This document shows positions 42,066 to 51,443 of a stretch of 64,000 bases of DNA, in pieces. Source of the DNA: Paraburkholderia dioscoreae (GTDB taxonomy: Bacteria; Pseudomonadota; Gammaproteobacteria; Burkholderiales; Burkholderiaceae); NCBI RefSeq assembly GCF_902459535.1, contig NZ_LR699553.1:3472001-3536000 (forward strand), written 5' to 3'. Under the pieces are notes generated by a model, which was given only the letters and a program-made list of their open reading frames with translations, did no database searches and was not told the origin of the DNA. Position 1 is the stretch's first letter, and every line of letters begins with the position of its first letter. Position numbers and translations under genes: made by a program.

Positions 42066-42825
42066 GGTGATCCTCCGGGCGATCGGCTTCATCGCCGTTC
42101 GCGCCAAGTCCCAGCATAAGATCGTGGATCGTGCTGAGATCGTCCTGTGACAACGTGCCGAACGTACGCAGCAGACGTCCGCGATCCAGCACGGCGGCAG
42201 TGTTGGCGAGCGCGGCAAGCCATTGCGAATCGGACTCCGCGACGAGCATCGTAAGACCGGCTTCGCGGCGCAAACGCGCGAGCCGTTCGCACAGATCCTC
42301 GATTACCGGCACGGCGAGCCCGAGCGTCGGTTCATCGAGCAATAGCAGTTGCGGCGAGGCGAGCAAAGCCATGCCGATGCCGAGCATCTGCTGCTCGCCG
42401 CCCGAGAGGTTGCCCGCGAGCGAGCCTCTGCGTTCGGCAAGTCGCGGAAACCATCCCAGTACGTCGTCGAGACGAATCGTGTTGTTGCGCGTGCGCGCGG
42501 CGCCGATCCGCAGATTGTCGGCGACGCTCAGCAAACCGAATACCTTCTCACGGTCCGGCACGAGGCGCACACCCTGCCTGATACGCTGCGCGATATCGCC
42601 CGTACGCAAGACCACGCCGCCGAACACCGCTTCACCGCTGACACGTTGGCCGCGCAGGCGTAAACCCGCCAGCGCGCCGAGCACGGAAGTCTTGCCCGCA
42701 CCATTGTTGCCCGCGAGCACCAGACTCGTACCGCGAGCAATGGAGAACGAGACGTGGTCCACCGCGCGATCCACGCCGTACGTAATCGACAGCGCGCGCA
42801 CTTCCATAAGCTGCGCTTCAGTCAC
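42052..42825 (-). CDS. branched-chain-type ABC transporter ATPase (LivF-like)
   Basis: The 257-aa ATPase has Walker A GNNGAGKT (39-46), a canonical signature LSGGEQQMLGIGMALL and Walker B LLLLDEPTLGL. The Q-loop area and VRLVPDREKVFGLLSV are typical of LivF. The start is GTG with GGAGGGAACC before it, overlapping the permease stop by four bases. Pairs with the LivG-like ATPase whose signature is degenerate, so this subunit may supply the competent composite ATP site. Confidence 0.9.
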   Translation of the reverse strand: MTEAQLMEVRALSITYGVDRAVDHVSFSIARGTSLVLAGNNGAGKTSVLGALAGLRLRGQRVSGEAVFGGVVLRTGDIAQRIRQGVRLVPDREKVFGLLSVADNLRIGAARTRNNTIRLDDVLGWFPRLAERRGSLAGNLSGGEQQMLGIGMALLASPQLLLLDEPTLGLAVPVIEDLCERLARLRREAGLTMLVAESDSQWLAALANTAAVLDRGRLLRTFGTLSQDDLSTIHDLMLGLGANGDEADRPEDHHATV

Positions 42826-43853
42826 GGTTCCCTCCGCGCGGCGGATGCAGCGCCAGGGCGCAGAATGACGCGCCTCGCGCGCGCCGGAAGATCGAGCAAC
42901 GCACAGACGAGCAGCGCGCCGAGCAACATGTTGTCGATGCCCGCAAGGCGCGTGGTGGCATCGATACCCAGCGTGGCGAGGACCGCCGCAATGGCGTCGG
43001 GCAGCACGACGATCGCATACGAGGCGACCACCGCGCCCACGAGTCCGCCCGCGCCGCCGAGCGCGACGACCGTGAGATACATGATGGCCAGATGCAGCGA
43101 ATAGCCCGTCGCCTGAACATTGCCCAGCCGGTATCCGTCGATGGCGCCCGATGCGGCGATCACCGCAGACGTCAACGCGAAGACCGTGAGCCGTGCACGC
43201 ACAGGCGAAACGCCCAGTGTCGCGGCCGCCGTCGGCTCCATGCGAAGGAGAGCCCACTCGCGTCCCACATGGCCGCGCTGGAGGCTGCGAAACAGCACAT
43301 AGACGCCGAGCAGAAGCACGATCGTCATCCCCCACCATTTCGCCGGCGTATCGATCGCGAGGCCCGCAATATGCGGTGACTCGAGCATGAAGCCGCTTGC
43401 GTAGGTAAACTTAAGATCGAGGTCGGTCGCGACGATCTGCACGACATGCTGCAATGCCAGCGTGCCGACCGCCAGATAAAGCCCTGAAACACGTAACGTG
43501 AGCAACGCGACACCCGCGCCGGCGGCGAAACCGAGAACGAGCGCGAGCAGAAGGGCCGGCAGCATACCCAAGCCCCATTGCGTCGCAAGAATGCCCGCCG
43601 AAAACGCGCCGATTGCCATGAAAGCGGCGGTGCCGAGCGAGGGTAGGCCCGCGGATCCCGAAAGGACCGTGAGCGCCATCGCGCCGAGCGCCATCACACC
43701 ACCGCTGGATGCAATGTAAAGCCCATAGCCGCCCAGCGCGAACGGCGCCCCGAGTGCCGCGATCGCCACCGCGAGCAGCGCGGGCTGCACGGCGCCGCGA
43801 GGAAAGATCGTGCGCGTATGCGGTTCCAGCGCACCTGATTGAAGACTCGACAT
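42822..43853 (-). CDS. branched-chain-type ABC permease (LivM-like)
   Basis: The 343-aa permease has about nine hydrophobic segments and the LivM-type motifs VLSGSAGLPSLGTAAFMAIG and GSYL-equivalent GYSLHLAIMYLTVVALGGAGGL. It forms the inner-membrane channel with the LivH-like subunit. The 3' end overlaps the LivF-like gene by four bases; the LivH-like stop lies seven bases upstream of its start. It fits amide/urea/amino-acid-type (HAAT) importers; the substrate is unknown. Confidence 0.9.
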   Translation of the reverse strand: MSSLQSGALEPHTRTIFPRGAVQPALLAVAIAALGAPFALGGYGLYIASSGGVMALGAMALTVLSGSAGLPSLGTAAFMAIGAFSAGILATQWGLGMLPALLLALVLGFAAGAGVALLTLRVSGLYLAVGTLALQHVVQIVATDLDLKFTYASGFMLESPHIAGLAIDTPAKWWGMTIVLLLGVYVLFRSLQRGHVGREWALLRMEPTAAATLGVSPVRARLTVFALTSAVIAASGAIDGYRLGNVQATGYSLHLAIMYLTVVALGGAGGLVGAVVASYAIVVLPDAIAAVLATLGIDATTRLAGIDNMLLGALLVCALLDLPARARRVILRPGAASAARREP

Positions 43854-43860
43854 GCTCAGC

Positions 43861-44736
43861 TCAACTTCTCGAAATGTGTTCGACGCGTCCGCTCAACCCC
43901 GCCGGCCGCAGGGCCAGCAGAAGTACCAGCAGGACGACCGGCACGGCGACGCTGTAACGCGCGTCGAACCAGAGGCTCGTGAGGTTCTCGCCGAGGGCGA
44001 GCGCGAACGCGCCCGCGAGTGCGCCCGCGGGACTCGTCAATCCGCCCATGATCGCCGCGACGATCCCCGAGAAACCCACAGCGGCCCCGCTGATCGACAC
44101 GGCCGATATTGCCCCTGAAAAGATTCCGCCCACGGCGCTCAGCATCGACGCGACGATCCAGACGGCCGCGAACCAGCGCGCTGCGGGAATGCCGCTCAGT
44201 ACCGCGAGCGTCCAGTTGCCCGCTACAGCCTGCAGTTCGATCCCGGCGCGCGACTGGTAGAACGCGAACAGGAGCACGCCGATCAGCGCCGCGCCGATCA
44301 CCACGATGCACGCACTGACCGCGGAGAACGTCACGCCGCCCCATGCAAGCATGGGATGCGGCAGCGGCAGTTGCACGGTTTCCCCGCTCCATACCGAAGA
44401 CATCAGGCCCGTAAGAAAGATGCTCACGGCGATGGTGACGACCGTCCCGACAAAGTAATCGCCCGCCGCGGACAGCTGCCGGAGCAGCGCGAATAGCAGC
44501 CAGCCGATCAGCGCGGCCACGACGAGCGCACCGGCCACGCCCAGCGCGAAACCCCACACGCCGCCGCCCGCTGCGCGAGCGATGCCGTTCATCACATAGG
44601 CGCTCGTCATGCCGATCTCGCCCACGCAAAACATCAGCACGCGGCTCGTGCGCCACGCAAGCACCACGGCGAGCGCAAGCAACGCGTAAGTTACGGCGCT
44701 GCTCAGCAGATCGAGCGAGAAAGACCAGACGTTCAT
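43861..44736 (-). CDS. branched-chain-type ABC permease (LivH-like)
   Basis: The 291-aa membrane protein begins MNVWSFSLDLLSSAVTYALL and has about eight hydrophobic helices. The region FSGIVAAIMGGLTSPAGALA is the LivH-type coupling motif. I start at the ATG at 44736, which places the first helix at the N-terminus; the open frame upstream belongs to the binding-protein gene shadow. It lies eight bases after the substrate-binding-protein gene, so both are in one operon. Confidence 0.9.
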   Translation of the reverse strand: MNVWSFSLDLLSSAVTYALLALAVVLAWRTSRVLMFCVGEIGMTSAYVMNGIARAAGGGVWGFALGVAGALVVAALIGWLLFALLRQLSAAGDYFVGTVVTIAVSIFLTGLMSSVWSGETVQLPLPHPMLAWGGVTFSAVSACIVVIGAALIGVLLFAFYQSRAGIELQAVAGNWTLAVLSGIPAARWFAAVWIVASMLSAVGGIFSGAISAVSISGAAVGFSGIVAAIMGGLTSPAGALAGAFALALGENLTSLWFDARYSVAVPVVLLVLLLALRPAGLSGRVEHISRS

Positions 44737-44744
44737 CACAATCC

Positions 44745-45962
44745 TCAGGGCGTGAGCTTGCCGTCGCTCGCAATGCGCTGCCAGCCGCCCACCGCAGAAA
44801 GAGACTTGCCCGCTGCGTCGTAGCGATACAGACGCCACGCGGACGGTCCATAGTGGTCGTTCGGCGTGAAGGTGAGACGCGCGCCCGTGAGACCGCCGCT
44901 GTCGATGTCCACGTTCTCCAGCGCGGCCCGCAGCGCATCGGGGCCGCACGCGCCCTGGCAACGGCGCAGCGCGTCGGTCACGACGAGCCCCAGTGCCCAG
45001 CCGCCCGCGTAACTCGCGTCGTCGTCTGGCATGTGGGCGGCGGCGAGCGCGGTGCGCAGCGCGCTCGCTTGCGAACCGGCGCCGTCGCCATGCGTCACGA
45101 AACGCGTGAAGCTGTAGACCTGAAGTTTCGAGTTCGCCGGAACGGCATCGATCAGCGTCTTGTCGCCGATGCCGGTGTCCATCGAGAGAAAGATCCCGCT
45201 ATATGCGGAAGCGGCCAGCACCGGCAGCAGAGCGGCAAGATGTTCGCGGCCGATGCAGTCGGCCACGACGTCAGGATTCAGCGACACGATCCTGTCGACG
45301 ACCGCGCGAAAATCGCGCTGGCTGATGGGCACCGTATAGAGCTCGCCGCGCTGATAGCCTTCGGCCTTTGCCTGTTCGAGGATCTTGTTGCAGCTCAGAA
45401 TCGAGCCCGGCACTTCGAATGCCACGCACGCGATGGTCTTGCCCTGCGGCCGCAACCGGTGCGCAAAGTGCCCGCCGATTATGCCCGCGAGGCTCAACTC
45501 CTGGCCTAGCCCGAACGCATATGGCTTGACCGGCGGAAGCACGATCGGAATGTTGATCGGATTCGACGCGAGCACGGGCAGGCCGAGCTTCTGCGCCGCC
45601 GCGTATACAGGCGCGTGCGTGTTGGTCGCGCCAAGGCCGAGCACCGCCGAAACGCTCTCGCTCCTGAGCTGCTCGACCGCGTTGAGCGAGCGTTGCGTGT
45701 CGCTCTGGATATCGCGTGTGACGATCTGCACCTGCCGCCCGTTGACGCCGCCTGCGCGATTCAGTTGCGCGATATAGAGCTGGAACGCGTCGAACGTGGG
45801 TTTGAGCGTGGTGGACTGCTGCCCCGATGCGTCGACGAGATAGCCGAGCTTGTAGGGTGCTTCGGCTGCTTGCGCCGCCTGCGCCATCGATACCGTTGCG
45901 GCCGCAACGGCCGCGATCCGCGCGAGCCCAAGCAGGGTCGCGGCAATCTGTTCTTTTAGCAT
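44745..45962 (-). CDS. periplasmic substrate-binding protein (LivK/HAAT type)
   Basis: The 405-aa protein has a signal peptide (about 33 residues, ending AQAAQA) and a type I periplasmic-binding fold of the Peripla_BP_6 family: YKLGYLVDASGQQSTTLKPT, RSESVSAVLGLGATNTHAPV and TIACVAFEVPGS. It captures the substrate for the adjacent permease. The ligand cannot be predicted from sequence. The ATG at 45962 was chosen as the last start before the signal peptide; the crotonase stop lies 29 bp upstream. Confidence 0.9.
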   Translation of the reverse strand: MLKEQIAATLLGLARIAAVAAATVSMAQAAQAAEAPYKLGYLVDASGQQSTTLKPTFDAFQLYIAQLNRAGGVNGRQVQIVTRDIQSDTQRSLNAVEQLRSESVSAVLGLGATNTHAPVYAAAQKLGLPVLASNPINIPIVLPPVKPYAFGLGQELSLAGIIGGHFAHRLRPQGKTIACVAFEVPGSILSCNKILEQAKAEGYQRGELYTVPISQRDFRAVVDRIVSLNPDVVADCIGREHLAALLPVLAASAYSGIFLSMDTGIGDKTLIDAVPANSKLQVYSFTRFVTHGDGAGSQASALRTALAAAHMPDDDASYAGGWALGLVVTDALRRCQGACGPDALRAALENVDIDSGGLTGARLTFTPNDHYGPSAWRLYRYDAAGKSLSAVGGWQRIASDGKLTP

Positions 45963-45991
45963 GATGCGAGTTGGTTTGTGCGTCGTTGGGT

Positions 45992-46693
45992 TCACGGCTT
46001 GCCTTGTTCGATCCACGTCGCGAGGCGCTGCACGGCGGCGCCGAGCGTCGCGTCGTCGGGATAGCGGGCAACGCCCTCGTGATAGTCGCGCAGCAGGCGC
46101 AATGCCGAAGGCAGATAGCCTTGCAGACTTTCGATGAGCGCCTGTCCCGCACGCTCGAGTTCGGCGCGCGGCACCACGCGGCTCAGCAGGCCGATGGCGC
46201 GCGCTTCCTCCGCCGGCACTGCGCGCCCCGTAATCACGAGCTCCTGCGCGATGCGCGGCGCGATGAAATACGGCGCATACGCGGCCACCACGAGCGGCGC
46301 CAGTCCGTGATGGATCTCGTCGAAGCCAAGCACGGCGTCGGCGGCGCCGATCGAAATCGTGCTGTGCAACGCGATGCCCGAGCCGAAACCCAGCGCGCGA
46401 CCCTGGATCAGCGCAATGCTCACGCCGTCGAAGGCACGCAGCGCGGCATTGGCCTTGAGAATCAGCGTGAGGTTCTGTTCGCGCGTCACATCGGGCACGC
46501 GCTCCTTCTGGTCGCGGCCCACGGTGAAGTCGGCGCCTTTGGCGTCGATCAGCAGGAAGCGCGCGCGGCTCTCGCGCGCCGCAGCGAGCGCCGCGATGTA
46601 ATCGTTCATCATGCGGTACGTGATCGCATTCGATGTCGTGGGACTGTCGAACGTGATACGCGCCACGTCGTCTGTTTTCGTGTACTGCAACAT
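45992..46693 (-). CDS. enoyl-CoA hydratase/isomerase family protein
   Basis: The 233-aa crotonase-fold protein has the oxyanion-hole strands KGADFTVGRDQKE and IQGRALGFGSGIALH, and the trimerisation helix TGRAVPAEEARAIGLLSRVV. The exact reaction (hydration, isomerisation or C-C cleavage) cannot be read from these motifs. GAGGTCAGCG precedes the ATG at 46693. It lies between a monooxygenase gene and the binding protein, suggesting a step in breakdown of a CoA-linked ring or chain product. Confidence 0.87.
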   Translation of the reverse strand: MLQYTKTDDVARITFDSPTTSNAITYRMMNDYIAALAAARESRARFLLIDAKGADFTVGRDQKERVPDVTREQNLTLILKANAALRAFDGVSIALIQGRALGFGSGIALHSTISIGAADAVLGFDEIHHGLAPLVVAAYAPYFIAPRIAQELVITGRAVPAEEARAIGLLSRVVPRAELERAGQALIESLQGYLPSALRLLRDYHEGVARYPDDATLGAAVQRLATWIEQGKP

Positions 46694-46701
46694 CGCTGAC
46701 C

Positions 46702-47991
46702 TCATAGACCTAGATTGGATCGCAGCGTCGTGCCAACCGGCTCGCTGCGAAAAAGACCGCGCTTTTGCAGGTGCGGAATCACGTGTTGGGTGAAATCGGC
46801 GAGCCCTTCCGGCAGCACGTCGATCATCAGATTGAAGCCGTCGCAGGCCCGCTCGCTGTGCCACGTCTCGATCGTCGTCGCGACCTGTTCCGGTGTGCCG
46901 ACCACCTGCAGATGCCCGCCGCCGTTGCGATAAAGAATCTCGCGCACGGTCAGGTTCTCCTGCAGCCCCAGTTCCAGCGCGGCGCGGCGAAATCCCTCCG
47001 ATCCCTTGAAGGCCGTGTTCTCGCGGATGGCATCGAACGGCAACGGTTTGTCGAGTTCGAGCGCGTCGACGGGAACGCCCACGCGCAGCGCGAGCTTCCT
47101 GAGTTCGGCGTTGCCGGCAAGTGCGTCGAGTTCACGTTTGCGTTCGCGCGCCTGCGCTTCAGTGCCGCCCAGCACCGCCAACAGACCGGGCAGCACTGCT
47201 ACGCGGTTGGGATCCCGGCCGAATGCGCGCGCCCGCGCGCGGATATCCGCGCGGAACGCCTGTGCTCCGGCGAGCGTGTTCTGCGCCGTGAACACGGCGT
47301 CGGCCGTGCGTGCGGCCAGCGCGCGGCCCGCTTCGGACGATCCCGCCTGAAACAGCACCGGCGAACCCTGCGGCGAAGGCGGCAGCGTCGCCGGTCCCCG
47401 CACGCTGAAGTGCTCGCCGCGATGATCAATGGCGTGTACCTGCGCGGCGTCGACGAACACGCCCGCAGCCTTGTCGCCGACGAGCGCCCGCGGCGACCAG
47501 CTCTGCCAGAGCGCCCGCACCACGTCGACGAACTCCTCCGCTCGCGCATAGCGCGACGCGGGCGCCGGCAGCGGCGCGTCGCCGAAATTCGCGGCCACGT
47601 CGGGCACGAAGGTCGTCACTACATTCCAGCCGGCACGGCCGCCGCTCAGATGATCGAGCGTCGAGACACGCCGGGCGAGACTGAACGGCTCGTTATAGGT
47701 CGTCGACGCCGTGCCCACGAGACCGAGATGGGTGGTCGCGTCCGCTATCGCGGCAAGCGCGAGCAGCGGATCTACCGCGCCGAGATTGGGCCGCTCGAAG
47801 TTCTCCTCGCCCACCGCCAGCGTATCGGCAAGAAAAAGCGCGTGCAGACAGCCCGCCTCCGCCGTGCGGCCAAGCTCGCGATAGAACGGCAGCCCGAGCG
47901 ACGAAAACGCCTCGTCGCGCCGGTAGCGCCATGCGCCCGGATGCATGCCGACACCCAGCACCACCGCGTTCAGGATCAGACCGGTGCTCAT
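46702..47991 (-). CDS. LLM-class flavin monooxygenase (NtaA/SnaA/DszA type), copy 2
   Basis: The 429-aa enzyme uses FMNH2 and O2 to oxidise its substrate. Family marks are the N-terminal GAWRYRRDEAFSSLGLPFYR, TASTTYNEPFSLARRVSTLD, the GRAGWNVVTTFVPDVAANFG segment and the late QAGSSEAGRALAARTADAVF flavin-side motif. These resemble nitrilotriacetate and dibenzothiophene-sulfone monooxygenases. The ATG overlaps the stop of the preceding monooxygenase gene. A partner flavin reductase is needed but none lies in the cluster. Confidence 0.9.
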   Translation of the reverse strand: MSTGLILNAVVLGVGMHPGAWRYRRDEAFSSLGLPFYRELGRTAEAGCLHALFLADTLAVGEENFERPNLGAVDPLLALAAIADATTHLGLVGTASTTYNEPFSLARRVSTLDHLSGGRAGWNVVTTFVPDVAANFGDAPLPAPASRYARAEEFVDVVRALWQSWSPRALVGDKAAGVFVDAAQVHAIDHRGEHFSVRGPATLPPSPQGSPVLFQAGSSEAGRALAARTADAVFTAQNTLAGAQAFRADIRARARAFGRDPNRVAVLPGLLAVLGGTEAQARERKRELDALAGNAELRKLALRVGVPVDALELDKPLPFDAIRENTAFKGSEGFRRAALELGLQENLTVREILYRNGGGHLQVVGTPEQVATTIETWHSERACDGFNLMIDVLPEGLADFTQHVIPHLQKRGLFRSEPVGTTLRSNLGL

Positions 47992-49166
47992 ACGGCCTTC
48001 GACCGCAGGCCGCGCGCTTCGAGCAACGGCACCACGTTCTGCGCGAAGAATTCGAGTTCCGGCGCATAGTCGTAGAAGCCCAGCTGAACGCCGTCGAAGC
48101 CTGCTTCGTGCAGCTTCTGCAAGGCGTCGGCCACATCCGTTGGACTCCCAACTATCTGGATATGCCCGCCGAGAACCCGGTCGGCGGGAACGTGCCCCTT
48201 CCATCCCTGGGCATCGCCTCCGCTGTGCCGTGCCGTATACGCGCGGATCGACTCGTAATCGGCCTGTGCCACGATCGCGTCGCGATACGCGAAAGCCTCT
48301 TCGCGCGTCGGCTTGCAGATGATCATGGGGAAGATGATGACCTTCGGATCGCGGCCCGTTCCCGCATAAGGCTCACGAATCTGCGCGACGTGCTCGGGCA
48401 ACGCCTCGATAGCGCGCTCGAAGACGGCGCCCGCCGGGCTCGACGTGAACACCACGTCCGAGTGCCGCGACGCGTACTCGAAACCCGCGCGAGAAGCGCT
48501 CGCGGAAACCATGATCGGCCGGCCATATTTGGGCCGCGGCGAAACATACGCGCCCTCCAGCCGGTAGAAGCGCCCCTCGTGCGTGAGATTCTCTTCGCCG
48601 GCCCAGAGTGTTTCGAGCACGGACGCGAATTCGCTGGCCCGATCGTAGCGTTCGTCGTGCACGATACGTTCCATGCCGAACATGCGCGGCTCCGCGGCAT
48701 CGTATCCCGTCACGATGTTCAAGCCGAACCTGCCGCCCGCGATGTGATCCACCGTCGCCGCGAAACGCGCGAGATGCAGCGGATGCAGATCGCCATACAG
48801 GATATGCACGGTCGAAATGGTGATGAGCCGCCTGGTCAACGCGCTCAGCGCAACCGTGGCCATGAACGGATCGAGGAAATTCTCACGATAGTGCGAAGCG
48901 CCGCCAAAGCCTCCCTTCGGCACCCACTGCTGGAGACCGAACGCGAATTCGAAGCCATGCGCTTCCGCGCGCAGCGCGAGCGCGCGGTTGTATTCGAACG
49001 ACCAGTCGGTCCCGCGCGGATACGTCGACTGCGAGAAGCCGCCGGTCTGGATCGGCAGGAACAGGCCAAGCATCAGCGGTTGCTTTGCTGCCTGGGAAAG
49101 CGGGCTGTCGGGGAAATCGAGCGGGCCACGCAGTGCGGTACTGGAATTGACGGTAATGGTAGACAT
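47988..49166 (-). CDS. LLM-class flavin monooxygenase, copy 1
   Basis: The 392-aa luciferase-like enzyme differs from copies 2 and 3: it is closer to the alkane-sulfonate/pyrimidine (RutA/SfnG/SsuD) subgroup, with LGLFLPIQTGGFSQSTYPRG, GRFGLNIVTGYDAAEPRMFG and the late VVFTSSPAGAVFERAIEALP. It should also use FMNH2. The 3' end overlaps copy 2 by four bases, so both are co-translated, implying sequential or paired oxidation steps. Confidence 0.9.
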   Translation of the reverse strand: MSTITVNSSTALRGPLDFPDSPLSQAAKQPLMLGLFLPIQTGGFSQSTYPRGTDWSFEYNRALALRAEAHGFEFAFGLQQWVPKGGFGGASHYRENFLDPFMATVALSALTRRLITISTVHILYGDLHPLHLARFAATVDHIAGGRFGLNIVTGYDAAEPRMFGMERIVHDERYDRASEFASVLETLWAGEENLTHEGRFYRLEGAYVSPRPKYGRPIMVSASASRAGFEYASRHSDVVFTSSPAGAVFERAIEALPEHVAQIREPYAGTGRDPKVIIFPMIICKPTREEAFAYRDAIVAQADYESIRAYTARHSGGDAQGWKGHVPADRVLGGHIQIVGSPTDVADALQKLHEAGFDGVQLGFYDYAPELEFFAQNVVPLLEARGLRSKAV

Positions 49167-49209
49167 GGTTCTCGCGCCTGGAAAATGAGGTCCCTCGTGC
49201 GCCGCGCGC

Positions 49210-49644
49210 TTACTCCGCGAAGCCGGTCCGTTCGCGGAACCAGGCCACGGCCGCTTCGGCCACGATCAGGTCTTCGTCCGCGGTTCCTGAACTCACACCC
49301 ACGCCGCCGACGATCGCGCCGTTCACCGTCACCGGCAGACCGCCGCCGATGATGCTGAAGTGCCCGCCGTTCGTGACGTGAATACCGAACGTGCCCTTGC
49401 CCGGCACGCAGAGCTGGTTGTAGACGTGCGTGCCCTTGCGCGCGACAGCGCCCGTGAACGCTTTGTCGATCGCGATGCTGATACTGCTGATCTTGCCGCC
49501 GTCCATCCGCTCGAACGTGATGAGGTGGCCCGATTCGTCGGTCACGGCGGTGCACATCGGAATGGCAAGTTCAGTGGCTTTCAGGCGTGCGCCTTCAAGC
49601 AGGATGGCCGCTTCGGCGACCGAAAGTCGTTGGATTTCAAGCAT
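49210..49644 (-). CDS. GlcG/HbpS (DUF336) family protein
   Basis: The 144-aa protein carries the family pattern IPMCTAVTDESGHLITFERM, DGGKISSISIAIDKAFTGAVARK, GHFSIIGGGLPVTVNGAIVGGVGVSSG. Some members bind heme or cobalamin degradation products, and GlcG lies in glycolate operons; the function here is unknown. It overlaps the DapA-type gene by eight bases at its start and precedes the first monooxygenase, so it belongs to the catabolic unit. Confidence 0.88.
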   Translation of the reverse strand: MLEIQRLSVAEAAILLEGARLKATELAIPMCTAVTDESGHLITFERMDGGKISSISIAIDKAFTGAVARKGTHVYNQLCVPGKGTFGIHVTNGGHFSIIGGGLPVTVNGAIVGGVGVSSGTADEDLIVAEAAVAWFRERTGFAE

Positions 49645-50572
49645 GATTTTCAGTGACGTGGCTAAGGTCTGTGGATTGGAGATAGGTTGCGATCTGCGCG
49701 GCTTCGTCGTCGGTCAGGGTGCCGAACGGCGGGTACGGCTCGCCGATGCAGCGGCCCAACGCGTGCAGCGCCGCCTTCATGGTCGGCAGCAGACCGCGAT
49801 GCATCCAGCGCGCGGGAAACAGCGAAAACTGCTGTTGCAGTCGCGCGGCTTCGGCTGCGTTGCCGCCGGCGAATGCGGCGATGATCTTCGCGCCCAGTTC
49901 GGCAAGCGGCGGCGGCATGGTCGCGCCGCTGCCGCCCAGTTGCAGCGTGATCAGCAGCATTTGCGACGTCGTGAGGTACTGTGCGTGACCCGCGCGATCG
50001 ATCTGTTCGATGAGCCGTCCCACGCGTGCGAGGTCGCGCGAGCTTTCCTTCACGTACTTCACGCGCTCGAGCTTCGCCAGTTCGACCGTTGCTTCCGGGC
50101 CGAGGTCGGCGCCCGGACCGGGATTCAGATAGAGCATGATCGGCAGTTCGGTTTCGCGCGCGATCAACTCGAAATAGCGGACGACCTCCGCCGTGCTGGG
50201 CGCGCCGCCGAACGGACGCAACGGCGCGAGCAGCTGGATGGCGTGCGCGCCGAGCGAGGAAGCAAGCTGTCCCAGTTCGACAGCGCTGCGGATCGAAGGA
50301 TGTGAGATGCCGACCACCACGGGAACCCGGGCGTCGACAGCCTCGACCGTGGCGCGCACGAGCGCCTTGCGCTCCTCGAACGGCAGATAGTGATATTCCT
50401 GCGTCTCGACGCCGGCTGCGACCACCATCGTGGCGCGGCAGTCTTCGACCACGTAGTCGATATGAGTAGCGAGCGCAGCGCGATCGACTTTCAGCGACGA
50501 ATCGAATGGAGTCAGCGGCGGCACGACGAGTGCCGGTGTAGTTTTGACGTTTGTGGATTTGATAGTATTCAC
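49637..50572 (-). CDS. dihydrodipicolinate synthase family (DapA-type) aldolase/lyase
   Basis: The 311-aa TIM-barrel enzyme starts at GTG. The Schiff-base lysine lies in RVKYVKESSRDLARV and the family tyrosine in IMLYLNPGPGAD (YLNPG in place of YNNP). VVAAGVETQEYHYLPFEERK replaces the usual GTTGE motif, so substrate specificity differs from lysine-pathway DapA. Relatives split or dehydrate keto acids. It is the first gene of the ten-gene minus-strand unit, divergent from the peroxiredoxin-ArsR pair. Confidence 0.87.
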   Translation of the reverse strand: MNTIKSTNVKTTPALVVPPLTPFDSSLKVDRAALATHIDYVVEDCRATMVVAAGVETQEYHYLPFEERKALVRATVEAVDARVPVVVGISHPSIRSAVELGQLASSLGAHAIQLLAPLRPFGGAPSTAEVVRYFELIARETELPIMLYLNPGPGADLGPEATVELAKLERVKYVKESSRDLARVGRLIEQIDRAGHAQYLTTSQMLLITLQLGGSGATMPPPLAELGAKIIAAFAGGNAAEAARLQQQFSLFPARWMHRGLLPTMKAALHALGRCIGEPYPPFGTLTDDEAAQIATYLQSTDLSHVTENHA

Positions 50573-50738
50573 TTGTAGATTGCGATAAGTATTAGTAGAT
50601 TTTCTGGCTCGAAACCGCTAAATTACATTCGTTTCGCATTGAAATCGCAGTATTGATTTCGCACTTTCGCAAGTCAACAAACAAAAAACGCTTTCGTTAT
50701 TCGCTAACCCAGCAATTCCGCAACAACGGATAAATTGA
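50573..50738. promoter_or_regulatory. divergent control region of the catabolic cluster
   Basis: The 166-bp AT-rich gap separates the ten-gene operon from peroxiredoxin-arsR. It contains repeated TTTCGCA-type words (around 50630, 50657 and 50664) that may be binding sites for the ArsR-type regulator or another factor. Confidence 0.4.
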
Positions 50739-51443
50739 ATGGACAACATCGGAGAAGACTTTCGCGCTCAGCGGCCGCCCTTCCTGTACGAACCCGCGCC
50801 CGACTTCGAGGCGCGCTCCACAATGGGAATGGTTTCCTCGGCGGATTACCGCGGAAAATGGCTGCTGTTCTTTTCCCACCCTGCGGATTTCACGCCGGTC
50901 TGCACGAGCGAATTGATCGCTTTTGCACGCATCGCTCCGCGTTTCAAGGAGCTTGGCTGCGAGCTTCTCGCGCTTTCCATAGACGGGCTCTACTCACATC
51001 TCGCATGGCTGCGCAGTATTCAGGAGCGCTTCAACATAGACATTCCATTTCCTGTCGTTGAAGACCCGTCAATGGCCGTGGCGAAGGCCTATGGCATGCT
51101 GCCGCCGAAAGCGGTTTCGTCGAGCACGGTGCGCGGCATGTTCCTGATCGACCCCGAGGGCATCATCAAGGCGATCAGCTGGTATCCCATCTCCACCGGC
51201 CGGTCGGTCGAGGAAGCATTCCGCCTCTTCCAGGCAGTCCGAATGACCTGGCAGGAAAATCTCTACGCACCGGCTGACTGGCAACCGGGTTCACCATGCG
51301 TGGTGCCGCCACCCAAGACGATCGAGGACGCGTCGAAACGCCTTTCGGAAGACGATGTACTCGACTGGTACTATCAGACTCGCCAGATCGCCCAGGACGC
51401 GCCGCCGGAACGCGCACCGGGCAAGCGAGGACGGCGCGCATGA
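50739..51443 (+). CDS. 1-Cys peroxiredoxin of the catabolic cluster
   Basis: The 234-aa enzyme has the peroxidatic Cys55 in SHPADFTPVCTSELI and the extended C-terminal domain of Prx6 proteins. Two further cysteines (GCELLALS, SPCVVPPP) are not in a standard resolving position. Known precedent: LsfA, a 1-Cys peroxiredoxin, is induced with sulfonate-use genes in pseudomonads. It may protect against peroxide leaked by the three flavin monooxygenases. It overlaps the arsR-type gene (ATGA). Confidence 0.92.
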   Translation: MDNIGEDFRAQRPPFLYEPAPDFEARSTMGMVSSADYRGKWLLFFSHPADFTPVCTSELIAFARIAPRFKELGCELLALSIDGLYSHLAWLRSIQERFNIDIPFPVVEDPSMAVAKAYGMLPPKAVSSSTVRGMFLIDPEGIIKAISWYPISTGRSVEEAFRLFQAVRMTWQENLYAPADWQPGSPCVVPPPKTIEDASKRLSEDDVLDWYYQTRQIAQDAPPERAPGKRGRRA